A stretch of 64,000 bases of DNA from Oceanococcus atlanticus (GTDB taxonomy: Bacteria; Pseudomonadota; Gammaproteobacteria; Nevskiales; Oceanococcaceae). The stretch spans positions 248,001 to 312,000 of the forward strand of contig NZ_AQQV01000003.1 in NCBI RefSeq assembly GCF_002088235.1, written 5' to 3'. Numbering within the stretch: position 1 is the first letter of the stretch; every line of letters begins with the position of its first letter. A program made the translations under genes and the position numbers. Positions 29,830 through 37,280 of this stretch are shown in pieces. The notes beneath the pieces are model-generated. The model saw nothing but the letters and a program-made list of their open reading frames with translations, made no database searches and had not been told where the DNA came from.

Positions 29830-30163
29830 CAGAGACAGCAGAGACAGCATTTTTCTTAACTATCGCGAATGGGAAAAACAAATTTCTTAGTTCCTATTTT
29901 TCTATTTGCAAACGATGGCCGATTTTGCCGTCGCTGCTGTAGGTGGTGTCTCTGCACAAGACGTAAATTCCTTGATACATAGGTGTGGCGGACCACCCCT
30001 CCACCATAGATAAATGTAAATCAAGCACTTATAGCGCTTGAATTGCAATACCCAACAATAAAACCAACAAAAAACCAAGCTAACCCGTTAAAAAGCAAAC
30101 GGGAGAACAAGTGTTTTAAGTGCAAATTCGGATCGTTACGAACTACTAAGCGGAGGCAAACAA
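29830..30163. other. 334-base noncoding region between primase and TerS (possible origin and/or packaging site)
   Basis: AT-rich, with no credible ORF. It contains a tandem 9-base repeat CAGAGACAG (29832-29849 region) at the primase stop and a hairpin GTGG-CGGA-CCAC at 29985-29996. An inverted repeat TCAAGC/GCTTGA lies at 30021-30041, the palindrome ATTGCAAT at 30042-30049, and a CCCGTT/AACGGG stem at 30084-30103. Lying between a self-sufficient replication protein and a terminase, it is a natural place for an origin and a cos or pac site. Promoter for terS is probably here too. Confidence 0.4.
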
Positions 30164-30577
30164 ATGCCTAGACCTAGAAAAAGACTACCCCCAGGCGCAC
30201 GCGACTTCATCCTGAAAATGGCCGAAGACGCAGCACTGGCCGAAACCAAGATTGCCCGAGCGCTGGGCATGTCCTTTAGGACGTGGCGCAGGATCGTGCG
30301 CGAAGACGCAGACGCTAAAGCCCTATGGGCCGAAGCCCTGGCCATTGAACGCGACGCGGTGCTGGGCCGCATGTACCAGTACGCAATCGAAGGCGACGTT
30401 CAGGCGGCTAAGTTCATGCTTGCAGCACGCCACGGGCTGAGAGAGCAAGGCGCAGGCGGTGAAGACGGGCGTTCATCCGTAACGATCAACCTACCTGGCG
30501 CGCTCACGTCCAAACAGTATGAACGGCTGATCCAGCCAGCAGACCCGCTAGAGCTTGAGGCACCCGACCATGAATGA
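30164..30577 (+). CDS. terminase small subunit-like protein
   Basis: A 137-residue protein with an N-terminal helix-turn-helix at about residues 18-50 (LAETKIARALGMSFRTWRRIV), followed by helices and a low-complexity C-terminal tail. This is the layout of phage TerS proteins, which bind the packaging site and recruit the large subunit. It starts at ATG 30164 with GGAGG upstream. Its stop overlaps the TerL ATG by eight bases. Satellites often carry their own TerS to redirect a helper's packaging. Confidence 0.75.
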   Translation: MPRPRKRLPPGARDFILKMAEDAALAETKIARALGMSFRTWRRIVREDADAKALWAEALAIERDAVLGRMYQYAIEGDVQAAKFMLAARHGLREQGAGGEDGRSSVTINLPGALTSKQYERLIQPADPLELEAPDHE

Positions 30578-31946
30578 CGAAGTGACGGTCATTCAGCCCA
30601 CGGACTACCAGGCGCGCGTGCTGTCTATCCCCGAAGACACGGACATTTGTTTAGCGGGGGGGCGAGGCGGTGGTAAGACTTTTGCCGAGCTATTGCTTAG
30701 CGTGCGCCATGTCGAACAGTACGGGAAGAATGCGCGCGTCTTGATTGTTCGCAAGAATTTCCCCGACCTACGCGATTTTGAAACCGAAGCCCGCCACCTG
30801 TTCACCAGTGCATACGACAAGGTTTCATTCAATGCGCAAACGCACATGTTCAAGTTCCCGAACGGTGCAACGGTGGCGTTCGATCAGATCGAAAGCGTGG
30901 CGGATTTTTCCAAGTTCCAGGGCAAGAGCTTCAGCCTGATAATTGTGGACGAAGCTGGCCAGTTCCCCGACCCCGCGCCCTTGGACTTGCTGCGATCCTG
31001 CTTGCGCTCAAAGGCGGGCATCCCCTGCCGGTTCATCCTGGCAGCTAACCCCGGTGGCGCAGGCCATGCGTGGCTGTTTGCACGCCATGTAGTCGGACAA
31101 ACCCCGTTTGTGCCGTATACCGAGCCCGCTACAGGCGCACGCTTTGTTACAGCACCTTCAACGCTCGAAGATAACCCCCACCTGGATACGCGCTATGCAC
31201 GCCAGATTGAAGCCGCAACAGCGACAGACGAAGCATTGCGGCGGGCGTGGCTAGACGGTGATTGGAACATTGCTAAGGGCGCGTTCTTTGGCAGCGTGTT
31301 TAGTGACGCTCACAACGTCATAGACCCGTGGTTGGAGGTGCCGACCCGTGGCAAGTGGCGCACCTGGATTGCAGGCGACCACGGCACAGCAGCACCTTGC
31401 GTGTTCTACATCATGTGCGAAAGCCCTGGCGCTGAAGGCCCGGACGGCAATTGGTATCCAGCGGGCAGCGTGGTGCTATTGGATGAGATCGCATTTGTTG
31501 AGTCCAACAGCTTGAACAAGGGCTTAGGGCTGACCATTCCAACAATGGCCATTGAGGTGGTCGAGCAGTGCAAGCAATGGGGCGTGCGCCCTGCTGGCTG
31601 CATGGATGACGCTTGCTTCTCCAACCACGGCAGCAACAGCGGCTCACTGGCCGACGAGTACAGACGTGCGGGACTAATCCTGCACCGCGCCGGAAAGGGC
31701 GATAGAGCATCACGCTGGGAGCGTATGCGGCGAATGATGCAAGCCGCTAAAGAACGCGAAGAACCAGCACTTTTTGTCAGTCGGCGGTGCCGTTACTGGC
31801 TTGAAACAGTTCCATACCTGGATCGACACCCGCAAAGACCTGAAGACGTGGACACACGCGGGCCGGATCACGGCGCAGACGCCGCCGCGTATGGAATTTT
31901 CTACAAACCAGCGACCGTTAAGGTCAGAAAAACGAAGGGCTTCTAA
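30570..31946 (+). CDS. terminase large subunit
   Basis: A 458-residue phage DNA-packaging motor. The ATPase domain has Walker A GGRGGGKT (30-37) and Walker B LIIVDEAGQF. A C-terminal RNase H-like nuclease shows acidic residues in WIAGDHGT, CMDDACF and PDHGADAAAYG, so both activities look intact. The start is ATG 30570, which overlaps terS; the ATG at 30555 would extend further into it. In a full phage a portal gene would follow; here an unrelated 263-residue gene does. Confidence 0.9.
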   Translation: MNDEVTVIQPTDYQARVLSIPEDTDICLAGGRGGGKTFAELLLSVRHVEQYGKNARVLIVRKNFPDLRDFETEARHLFTSAYDKVSFNAQTHMFKFPNGATVAFDQIESVADFSKFQGKSFSLIIVDEAGQFPDPAPLDLLRSCLRSKAGIPCRFILAANPGGAGHAWLFARHVVGQTPFVPYTEPATGARFVTAPSTLEDNPHLDTRYARQIEAATATDEALRRAWLDGDWNIAKGAFFGSVFSDAHNVIDPWLEVPTRGKWRTWIAGDHGTAAPCVFYIMCESPGAEGPDGNWYPAGSVVLLDEIAFVESNSLNKGLGLTIPTMAIEVVEQCKQWGVRPAGCMDDACFSNHGSNSGSLADEYRRAGLILHRAGKGDRASRWERMRRMMQAAKEREEPALFVSRRCRYWLETVPYLDRHPQRPEDVDTRGPDHGADAAAYGIFYKPATVKVRKTKGF

Positions 31947-31949
31947 ATA

Positions 31950-32741
31950 ATGAAACCAGTAGATATGCACGGCAAACGTGCGAACGCAGCAATGGGCGCA
32001 GTTAGCGCAGCAGAACGGGCAGCAATTGAGGCCGCACACGCTCCACCGAAACGCTCAATTCCTGGGCGATTCCAAACCGGAATGTTCGACCACCGCGTAG
32101 GGCTTCAAGATAAGGACCGCGAAGACCACGTTTTGCAACTAGCCCGGCGCACCTACGCCAAACCCCGCGAAGCGCTAGAAAGCATCATTAGCGCTGAGAA
32201 AACGATTCGCGCAGATCGCACCAAGAACCGCGTAGACCATGACTTGCGGGTTCACAAACTGGCCACCAAAGCGAAGGACGAACATCTGGCGGCGAGCCTG
32301 AAAGCATCCGACGAGGTTAAGCGCGCCATTGACGAAATCAACGCAACGTTCGACAAGGGCTTTCGGAGCCGTCAGACGGAAAAGCAGGCCGAAGAAATTC
32401 GCCGTCATATTAAAGAACTGAAAAGCAAAGAAGACCGCCGGGCCTTTATGGGAAGTGCGGACGAAGACGTTGTCGCCGCCGTACTAAGCTCTAAGCCCTT
32501 CCTGTGCGGACTGTCGGACACGGACGTTGTGGCGATCAGGCACGCTGCGGAAAAGCGGTGGTTCCCCGACTTGGTGGCCCGTCGCCAGAAGCTCACAACT
32601 GCAAATGAAATGCTGGACGAGATCTATCACGCAGGCATTCGTGAATTGAACAACTTCATTTCACCAGACGCAGATAAGACCGAAGAACTGGCCCGCCAAG
32701 CAGACCTAGCGGCTAAAGGCTTGCCGCCCGCACCGCACTAG
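31950..32741 (+). CDS. 263-residue charged helical protein of unknown function, next to TerL
   Basis: A soluble, Lys/Glu/Ala-rich protein predicted to be mostly helical, with coiled-coil-like stretches around residues 70-175 (EALESIISAEKTIRADR, EKQAEEIRRHIKELKSKE). It starts three bases after the terL stop, so it belongs to the terminase operon. It occupies the position where phages encode the portal, but shows no portal-like features. A scaffold, packaging adaptor or helper-interference role is possible, but nothing in the sequence decides between them. Confidence 0.6.
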   Translation: MKPVDMHGKRANAAMGAVSAAERAAIEAAHAPPKRSIPGRFQTGMFDHRVGLQDKDREDHVLQLARRTYAKPREALESIISAEKTIRADRTKNRVDHDLRVHKLATKAKDEHLAASLKASDEVKRAIDEINATFDKGFRSRQTEKQAEEIRRHIKELKSKEDRRAFMGSADEDVVAAVLSSKPFLCGLSDTDVVAIRHAAEKRWFPDLVARRQKLTTANEMLDEIYHAGIRELNNFISPDADKTEELARQADLAAKGLPPAPH

Positions 32742-32755
32742 GCCCGCAGCAAACG

Positions 32756-32785
32756 AAGCCCGGCAGCTTTCACAGTGTCGGGCTT
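32756..32785. terminator. shared terminator between the terminase operon and the minus-strand gene
   Basis: AAGCCCG (32756-32762) pairs with CGGGCTT (32779-32785). The two convergent genes end at either side, at 32741 and 32785, which suits a bidirectional terminator. Confidence 0.55.
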
Positions 32786-33342
32786 TAGAAGCGTTTTCTA
32801 GCCCCCCAGCGTGCCGCCTCGAATATCTCAGCCTTCCGTAGATTTTTGTCGTAATCATCAAATAGAACGGCACGGATGTTATCCACATCCATGAAGTCCG
32901 CGCTAAAGCTATCGTCAAGTTTCTTGTAAATTGGCTTTAGTTGCTTTTTCGGCAGGGTTCTCAAGAACTGCAAATGCCTGAAGCTCATGTAGTGGCGCGC
33001 GTCCCACCTCTTAACATGGACGTAAATTGCGAACCCAGCTAACGCCAGGGGCGGCAAACAGAGGAGGTAGGACGGGAAAAACTGAAATACAACAGCGCAC
33101 GGAATCTGAGCAACCAATGCCATCATGAAACAACTGGTGGGGTCAGTAAGCGCCACCAATCTAGCCCATCGTGCTGTTGGGAAGTCCTTCCAACTGCAAT
33201 AGGCGAGCGGCAATTCTTGTTCGTATGCCAACCAGTCGAACCAAGCGAGCGCATGTTCAGCGGAGAAATGCCCCCCCGTTTCGCGAGACTCAGCCCCCTG
33301 AAAAACCGTTGTGTTCGGATTCTTGTCTTGCTCGGGAATCAT
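32785..33342 (-). CDS. membrane protein of unknown function (element cargo)
   Basis: A 185-residue protein with a cytoplasmic N-terminus of about 70 residues. Two hydrophobic segments at about 72-90 and 92-108 (MALVAQIPCAVVFQFF, LLCLPPLALAGFAIYV) are followed by a basic C-terminal half of about 75 residues. There is no recognised motif. The short hairpin of membrane helices between two soluble parts resembles many phage or defence-associated membrane proteins, but this is only shape. It is oriented against the terminase operon. Confidence 0.55.
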   Translation of the reverse strand: MIPEQDKNPNTTVFQGAESRETGGHFSAEHALAWFDWLAYEQELPLAYCSWKDFPTARWARLVALTDPTSCFMMALVAQIPCAVVFQFFPSYLLCLPPLALAGFAIYVHVKRWDARHYMSFRHLQFLRTLPKKQLKPIYKKLDDSFSADFMDVDNIRAVLFDDYDKNLRKAEIFEAARWGARKRF

Positions 33343-33422
33343 GTTGCGTCCTTATGAACCCTGTCCGGATTGTCGCAAAAATAGCGTAGCTGAAACCAAG
33401 CAACCTATTTTCAGGACAAGCG

Positions 33423-33632
33423 ATGGAACGGTTTCACCTGTTTTTCGATGAGAACAAGCGCGCAATCGTGATTGAAGATCACCCCGACGCGTTAGACCTT
33501 GCGCCATACGACAGGATGGCAACCCGCGCCCGTGGCATGGCCGACGCTCTGACGGCAGAGTTTTGGCTGAAAGCTCACGGGGGCGTGGCGATATACGCAG
33601 ACGGGCGGCAAGTTGAGGTCGAGCCCATTTAG
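33423..33632 (+). CDS. 69-residue hypothetical protein of the element
   Basis: A small soluble acidic protein (MERFHLFFDENKRAIVIEDH at the start) with no known motif. The ATG at 33423 has AGGAC seven bases upstream. It ends 12 bases before the convergent zinc-ribbon gene. Confidence 0.5.
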   Translation: MERFHLFFDENKRAIVIEDHPDALDLAPYDRMATRARGMADALTAEFWLKAHGGVAIYADGRQVEVEPI

Positions 33633-33644
33633 CTGACGGGATAG

Positions 33645-33971
33645 TCAGTCGTGGTGCCACCAAATTCGAATTTTGGTCACGAGATACCAAACCAGCCCAA
33701 TCATGGTCATGAGTACGGGGACAAGCATGTCGTCTTCATTCCCATTCCCACTTTGGGCCATTCCAATTGTTAGCGCCACCCCCAACCAGAATAGTATTGA
33801 TGACAAAAGAGATTGCATCTTGAGCTTCTTGCTCGTGCCTTGCGTCGTTGTCAGCGCGGCCCCCGCAGCTTTTGACTCTACGGCACTTGCGATCGGAGCA
33901 CCGCACCGAAGGCAAGAGGGTGCGCGGTCTGACACTTCCGCCGCGCAGTCAGGACAATTAATCAATGGCAT
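33645..33971 (-). CDS. zinc-ribbon membrane protein of the element
   Basis: A 108-residue protein. The N-terminus has a zinc ribbon, CPDCA (about residues 6-10) and CLRCG (20-24), then a Ser/Thr/Ala linker. Two transmembrane segments follow at about 55-72 and 83-102. This compact zinc ribbon plus membrane-hairpin plan is found in many bacterial small proteins of unknown role. It lies alone on the minus strand among cargo genes. Confidence 0.6.
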   Translation of the reverse strand: MPLINCPDCAAEVSDRAPSCLRCGAPIASAVESKAAGAALTTTQGTSKKLKMQSLLSSILFWLGVALTIGMAQSGNGNEDDMLVPVLMTMIGLVWYLVTKIRIWWHHD

Positions 33972-34111
33972 GGTTACCCCCAGTCAGCCAGATAAGATGA
34001 CACCCGAATAATTGGCGTTCGTTATTAGTCGTTATTCGGTCAGATAAAACATACCATGCACGCGTTACCTGAGGCTCACGTTCTGAGTCACGCGCCCTTT
34101 AATCTGCGCCC

Positions 34112-34381
34112 ATGAATGAAGACTCATGGATTCCAGCAATACGCAGGCCGGACGGATCGGGCGAAGTGTTCTGTTTCATCATGCGCCACGAACACATACA
34201 CGCAATCAGGGCGGAACACACCAGCGCCGTTTGCGGATACATGCCCCCCGCTGGCTGGGTGCCTCAAAGCAAGCTGTTCGACGAAGTGACCTGTAAGGCA
34301 TGCCGGGACACTCTGCAACTCGGGCAGCTCCAGCTAGACCGCACGGACCCGCAATTCAGCAGCTTTCTGGTTTATGAATGA
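34112..34381 (+). CDS. 89-residue His/Cys-rich hypothetical protein of the element
   Basis: A small protein with a possible metal site: HIHAIRAEHTSAVCG followed by CKACRD (Cys-x2-Cys near residues 62-65). Starts at ATG 34112 and is the last element gene before ssrA. No family is recognised. Confidence 0.5.
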   Translation: MNEDSWIPAIRRPDGSGEVFCFIMRHEHIHAIRAEHTSAVCGYMPPAGWVPQSKLFDEVTCKACRDTLQLGQLQLDRTDPQFSSFLVYE

Positions 34382-34452
34382 GCCGAAATTGCGCAAAACC
34401 GCATCGTGTTGTGCTTTTCGACTAAGCCGTAATGGGAGCGCTTGCTTAATGT

Positions 34453-34491
34453 GGGGTGGGGGGTTGGGCGGGCCGTCAGGCCCGCCGCAAC
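34453..34491. other. G-run tract and long hairpin beside the right boundary
   Basis: Four G runs (GGGG-T-GGGGGG-TT-GGG-C-GGG, 34453-34472) form a compact quadruplex motif. They run into a hairpin GGCGGGCC-GTCA-GGCCCGCC (34467-34486), extended by GTTG/CAAC on the outside. It is downstream of ssrA on the minus strand and may now serve as the tmRNA terminator supplied by the element. Confidence 0.55.
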
Positions 34492-34493
34492 TT

Positions 34494-34509
34494 GTTGTTT
34501 CTAAACAAC
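34494..34509. repeat. inverted repeat next to the ssrA 3' end
   Basis: GTTGTTT-CT-AAACAAC is a perfect 7-bp inverted repeat directly before the ssrA CCA end, inside the element. It could be an integrase or excisionase site, or part of the ssrA terminator. Confidence 0.45.
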
Positions 34510-34512
34510 ATT

Positions 34513-34873
34513 TGGTGGAGGCGGCGGGAATCGAACCCGCGTCCAGAAGACCTCTACCTTCGGCTCTACATGCTTAGCTCACTGTGAAGTTTTTGACCTG
34601 CGCTACCCAGTCAGCGGAGAACGCGCAAGCCTAGCTTCTGTATTGATTTAACCCTTTCACAAGAAGCCAGTGTCCAGGCGATCTCATATGAGTCGATACC
34701 CTGATCCGGCACTATGAGCAATGACCGGGAGGGCACTGGCCTATTTAGGCGGCCAGAGCGTAGTTGTCGTCGTTGGCAACTATACTTAGTTTGCTTTGGT
34801 GTTTTACGAGGGCCAAAACAACCTCGGCATGCACCTCGGGCGTCGCGAATCCTGTCGAAACCATGTCGCCCCC
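34513..34873 (-). ncRNA. ssrA: transfer-messenger RNA (tmRNA)
   Basis: tmRNA with SmpB rescues stalled ribosomes. Read on the minus strand it starts GGGGGCGACATGGTTTCGAC (5' end at 34873), ends GCCGCCTCCACCA at 34513, and is about 361 bases. The acceptor stem pairs GGGGGCG with CGCCTCC, and the T-arm is GGGTTCGATTCCC. The tag frame at 34745-34777 reads ANDDNYALAA then TAA, as in Pseudomonas. CCA is encoded. The last bases are supplied by the element, which restores a complete gene. smpB lies just upstream. Confidence 0.97.
34526..34545. repeat. T-arm core within ssrA matching the int-leader copy
   Basis: GGGAATCGAACCCGCGTCCA, identical to 25355-25374. Together with TTGGTGGAGGCGGCG at 34512-34526 it forms one continuous 34-base ssrA 3' segment. 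Both halves occur again, separated, at the left end of the element. Confidence 0.75.
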
Positions 34874-34918
34874 GGTTGCTGTGCGGCTCACAGAATTTGT
34901 GAACCCGCAGCGCTGATC

Positions 34919-34949
34919 ATTATAGACCGGACTGCACTGCGAGAGTTCA
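34919..34949 (-). promoter_or_regulatory. ssrA: ssrA promoter
   Basis: On the minus strand TATAAT (34919-34924) lies about 45 bases before the tmRNA 5' end, with a TGAACT-like -35 at 34944-34949 (19-base spacing). The position between the smpB stop and the tmRNA precursor is as expected. Confidence 0.55.
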
Positions 34950-34962
34950 TCTGCGGTGAAAA

Positions 34963-35439
34963 TCAGCCTTGAACTTTGAGCAGTCGCTGTTTGTCACGGG
35001 CCCAATCGCGTTCTTTGATATCGGCGCGTTTGTCGTGCTGTTTCTTGCCCTTGGCCAAGCCAATGTCGAGTTTGGCTCGGCCACGTGTCCAGTGCAGATC
35101 AAGCGGAATGAGGGTGTAGCCGGCGCGTTCCACAGCGCCGATCAACTTGTTCAGTTCGGCGCGTTGCAAAAGGATCTTGCGGGTTCGCGTAGGGTCGGGG
35201 TTGACGTGAGTTGAGGCCGATTCCAGCGGAGTGATGTGACAGCCGATCAGCCATGCTTCGGCATCTTTGATCAGCACGTAGGCCTCGGCCACGTTGGCGC
35301 GACCTTCGCGCAGGGATTTAACCTCCCAGCCTTCAAGGGCCAGGCCGCCTTCGTAGTTTTCCTCGATGGTGTATTCGTGACGCGCTTTGCGGTTTTTCGC
35401 AATTATTCGCTCGCCAGCGTTGGATTTGCTCTTTTTCAT
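34963..35439 (-). CDS. smpB: SsrA-binding protein SmpB
   Basis: SmpB binds the tRNA-like domain of tmRNA and brings it to stalled ribosomes. The 158-residue product has the usual RNA-binding beta barrel ([34 protein letters not shown]) and the basic C-terminal tail [17 protein letters not shown] that enters the mRNA channel. It is encoded just upstream of ssrA on the same strand. Length is standard. Confidence 0.98.
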   Translation of the reverse strand: MKKSKSNAGERIIAKNRKARHEYTIEENYEGGLALEGWEVKSLREGRANVAEAYVLIKDAEAWLIGCHITPLESASTHVNPDPTRTRKILLQRAELNKLIGAVERAGYTLIPLDLHWTRGRAKLDIGLAKGKKQHDKRADIKERDWARDKQRLLKVQG

Positions 35440-35521
35440 CAGTTCGGTGCGGTAAGCTTCCGGGCGTGAACAGAATCGGGGGGATTCAGTCCATTGTCGC
35501 CACTACAATTGAGCTATTGTC

Positions 35522-35582
35522 GCAGAAGGCTGGAAGGCCTGTCTGCGCGAGCGTGTCAGCTTGCACGTTTAGCGCCTAAACG
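35522..35582 (+). promoter_or_regulatory. two inverted repeats in the leader of the NSS transporter gene
   Basis: A hairpin at 35522-35546 (GCAGA.AGGC with GCCT.TCTGC) is followed by a perfect 7-bp inverted repeat CGTTTAG-CGC-CTAAACG at 35566-35582, ending ten bases before the ATG. The second could be an operator or a translation-controlling stem. Confidence 0.35.
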
Positions 35583-35591
35583 CGTCTGAAT

Positions 35592-36983
35592 ATGCGCGGA
35601 CAGGGCATGTGGCGCCTGTCGAACACGCAAGCCATTTTGGTGCTTGCGGTTGCGGCGGTAGGACTTGGTGACATCTGGCGTTTGCCCTCGCTGGCAATCA
35701 ACCACGGTGGTGGCGCATTCCTGATTGTCTACGTGATCGCGTTGCTGGCGCTTGGCGCGCCGGTGCTTATGGCCGAGCTGGCATTTGGCAAGCTCGCCGG
35801 GGCGCGTTTTTCTCCTGCTAGTCGCGAAACCGTGCGTGCGCTGAAATTATCGCGCCTGTGGTTGGTTTTGATTTACACCTTGCCGTTGGCGGGCGTTGCG
35901 GTCATCGCGCTGTATGGCTCAATGGCCGGGTGGAGTTTCGGCTACGTGTTCCGTGCGGCCAGCGGCGCGACGCAAAACCTCGATACCGATACCGCCCGCG
36001 CCCTGTTTCTGGATCTGGCTGCAGACCCCGAGCGCAGCCTTGTATGGCATACCTTGTTCTGGCTGTGCGTGGGTGTCGCCAGCGCCCAGGGCTGGCGTAT
36101 GGGCATTTTGCGCGCATCCATGTGGTTTGGCGGGCTGATGGTGGTTCTGGCACTCAGCCTGGCAGACACTTTGCCCACACTGCAGCGCTCGGACAATGGC
36201 CTGGATGCGCTGTTTCGGGTGCGTTGGGCGGAACTCGGCATTGATGGATTCTGGGATGCATTGGCGCAGGCCTGTTTCACGTTGAGCGTGGGGCTGGGCA
36301 TTGCCTACGTGGTCGGGCGGCGGCTGGAAAATACGACTCACACTGCACGAATTGCTGTGGGCGTGGTGATGCTGGACCTGGCATTTTCCCTGGTCATCGG
36401 CACAGCGGTGGCCTCAATGGTGGGCGGCGATCAGGTTGTCAGCAGCGGCGTACAGCTGGTGTTTGTTGATCTGGTTGTTGGCCTGGGGCATGACCGAGGG
36501 GCGCAGGTCCAGTTCTTCTGCTTGCTATTGCTGCTGTCGGCGAGCTCGGCGGTGCTGTTGATCGAGCCTTTTGTTCAGTCCATTCGTGAACGTTTCCGTT
36601 GCTCGCGCGTTGCCGCCGCTGGCAGCATGACGCTGCTGGCCTGGCTGGTGGGGCTGCTCGCCATTTTCAGTTTTGGTCCCTGGCAGGACTGGGAGATCTA
36701 TGGGCGTGGGGCGGTTGATTGGCTGGTCTATCTTGGCGTCAATCTGCTGGTCCCGCTGAACTGTTTGTTAATCGCCAGCTTTGTTGGGCGCGCGCTGCCT
36801 CCGGGGCTGGTGCTGGCCGCCAGTGGTTCGTCGTTGGTCGCTATGGGGCCTTGGTATATCTGGTTGCGCTTTGGCGCCCGCCTGCTGCTGTTGCTGCTGT
36901 TGCTGCACACCAGCGGTATCATGGACTTCGTTTTGGAATTTTTTCAGCCTCTCGACACCGATGTCTATCGAAACCACGGGTGA
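35592..36983 (+). CDS. sodium-dependent transporter, NSS (neurotransmitter:sodium symporter) family
   Basis: A 463-residue protein with 11-12 hydrophobic helices. The first helices hold the family signature AAVGLGDIWRLPSLAINHGGGAFL, which in LeuT forms the Na+ and substrate sites (Asn in GLGN is Asp here, Phe in WRFP is Leu). It probably imports an amino acid or related amine with sodium. The start is ATG 35592; ATG 35607 is an alternative. Its end overlaps rnfH by 23 bases. In many relatives ratA occupies this place between smpB and rnfH; ratA is not present in this window. Confidence 0.85.
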   Translation: MRGQGMWRLSNTQAILVLAVAAVGLGDIWRLPSLAINHGGGAFLIVYVIALLALGAPVLMAELAFGKLAGARFSPASRETVRALKLSRLWLVLIYTLPLAGVAVIALYGSMAGWSFGYVFRAASGATQNLDTDTARALFLDLAADPERSLVWHTLFWLCVGVASAQGWRMGILRASMWFGGLMVVLALSLADTLPTLQRSDNGLDALFRVRWAELGIDGFWDALAQACFTLSVGLGIAYVVGRRLENTTHTARIAVGVVMLDLAFSLVIGTAVASMVGGDQVVSSGVQLVFVDLVVGLGHDRGAQVQFFCLLLLLSASSAVLLIEPFVQSIRERFRCSRVAAAGSMTLLAWLVGLLAIFSFGPWQDWEIYGRGAVDWLVYLGVNLLVPLNCLLIASFVGRALPPGLVLAASGSSLVAMGPWYIWLRFGARLLLLLLLLHTSGIMDFVLEFFQPLDTDVYRNHG

Positions 36984-37257
36984 TTTGATCGCCGTTGAAG
37001 TGGCCTATGCCACGCCTGAAAAACAACACTTGCTGTCACTCAACGTGCCACAGGGCAGCACGGTCGAGGAAGCCGTCCGGCGCAGCGGGATTCTGGACCT
37101 GTGCCCGGAAATCGACCTGACCGTGAACAAGGTCGGTGTGTGGGGCAAGATCGGCAAGCTGGGTCAGACCCTTGAGGCACGCGATCGCGCAGAGATTTAC
37201 CGGGCCCTGAAGGCCGATCCTAAAGAGGCGCGCCGCAAAAGGGCGCGCGAAGCCTAG
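36961..37257 (+). CDS. rnfH: RnfH family ubiquitin-like protein
   Basis: A 98-residue small protein of the RnfH/UPF0125 family, with a beta-grasp fold: VEVAYATPEKQHLLSLNVPQ, then VGVWGKIGKLGQTLEARDRAE, ending in a basic tail KEARRKRARE. The function is not settled (a link to Rnf complexes or RNA decay has been proposed). It lies before the convergent bamE, as in E. coli and Pseudomonas. The start ATG 36961 is inside the transporter gene. Confidence 0.93.
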   Translation: MSIETTGDLIAVEVAYATPEKQHLLSLNVPQGSTVEEAVRRSGILDLCPEIDLTVNKVGVWGKIGKLGQTLEARDRAEIYRALKADPKEARRKRAREA

Positions 37258-37280
37258 CGTCTGAAACCTGGGCCGTTGGC

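Larger units (their letters stand above)
25181..34511. mobile_element. ssrA-integrated phage-satellite-like element, about 9.3 kb
   Basis: The element lies between the displaced ssrA 3' end (25166-25180) and the intact ssrA (34513-34873). Its genes in order: tyrosine integrase next to the left end, AlpA-like HTH protein, 63-residue protein, primase-helicase, TerS, TerL, a 263-residue unknown, then four small genes on both strands. Intergenic DNA is more AT-rich than the flanks. No portal, capsid, protease, tail or lysis gene is recognisable in 9.3 kb, so it cannot be a complete phage. Integrase, AlpA, primase-helicase and terminase together suggest a satellite that uses a helper phage's particles. 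A decayed prophage is the main alternative, but the coding genes look intact. Confidence 0.8.

Noticed and set aside
25181-34511. Complete prophage
   Set aside because: No head, tail, portal or lysis genes, and too small; a satellite fits better.
34374-34577. ORF running from the element into the reverse of ssrA
   Set aside because: Its C-terminal part is the reverse complement of the tmRNA T-arm, a well-known false ORF.
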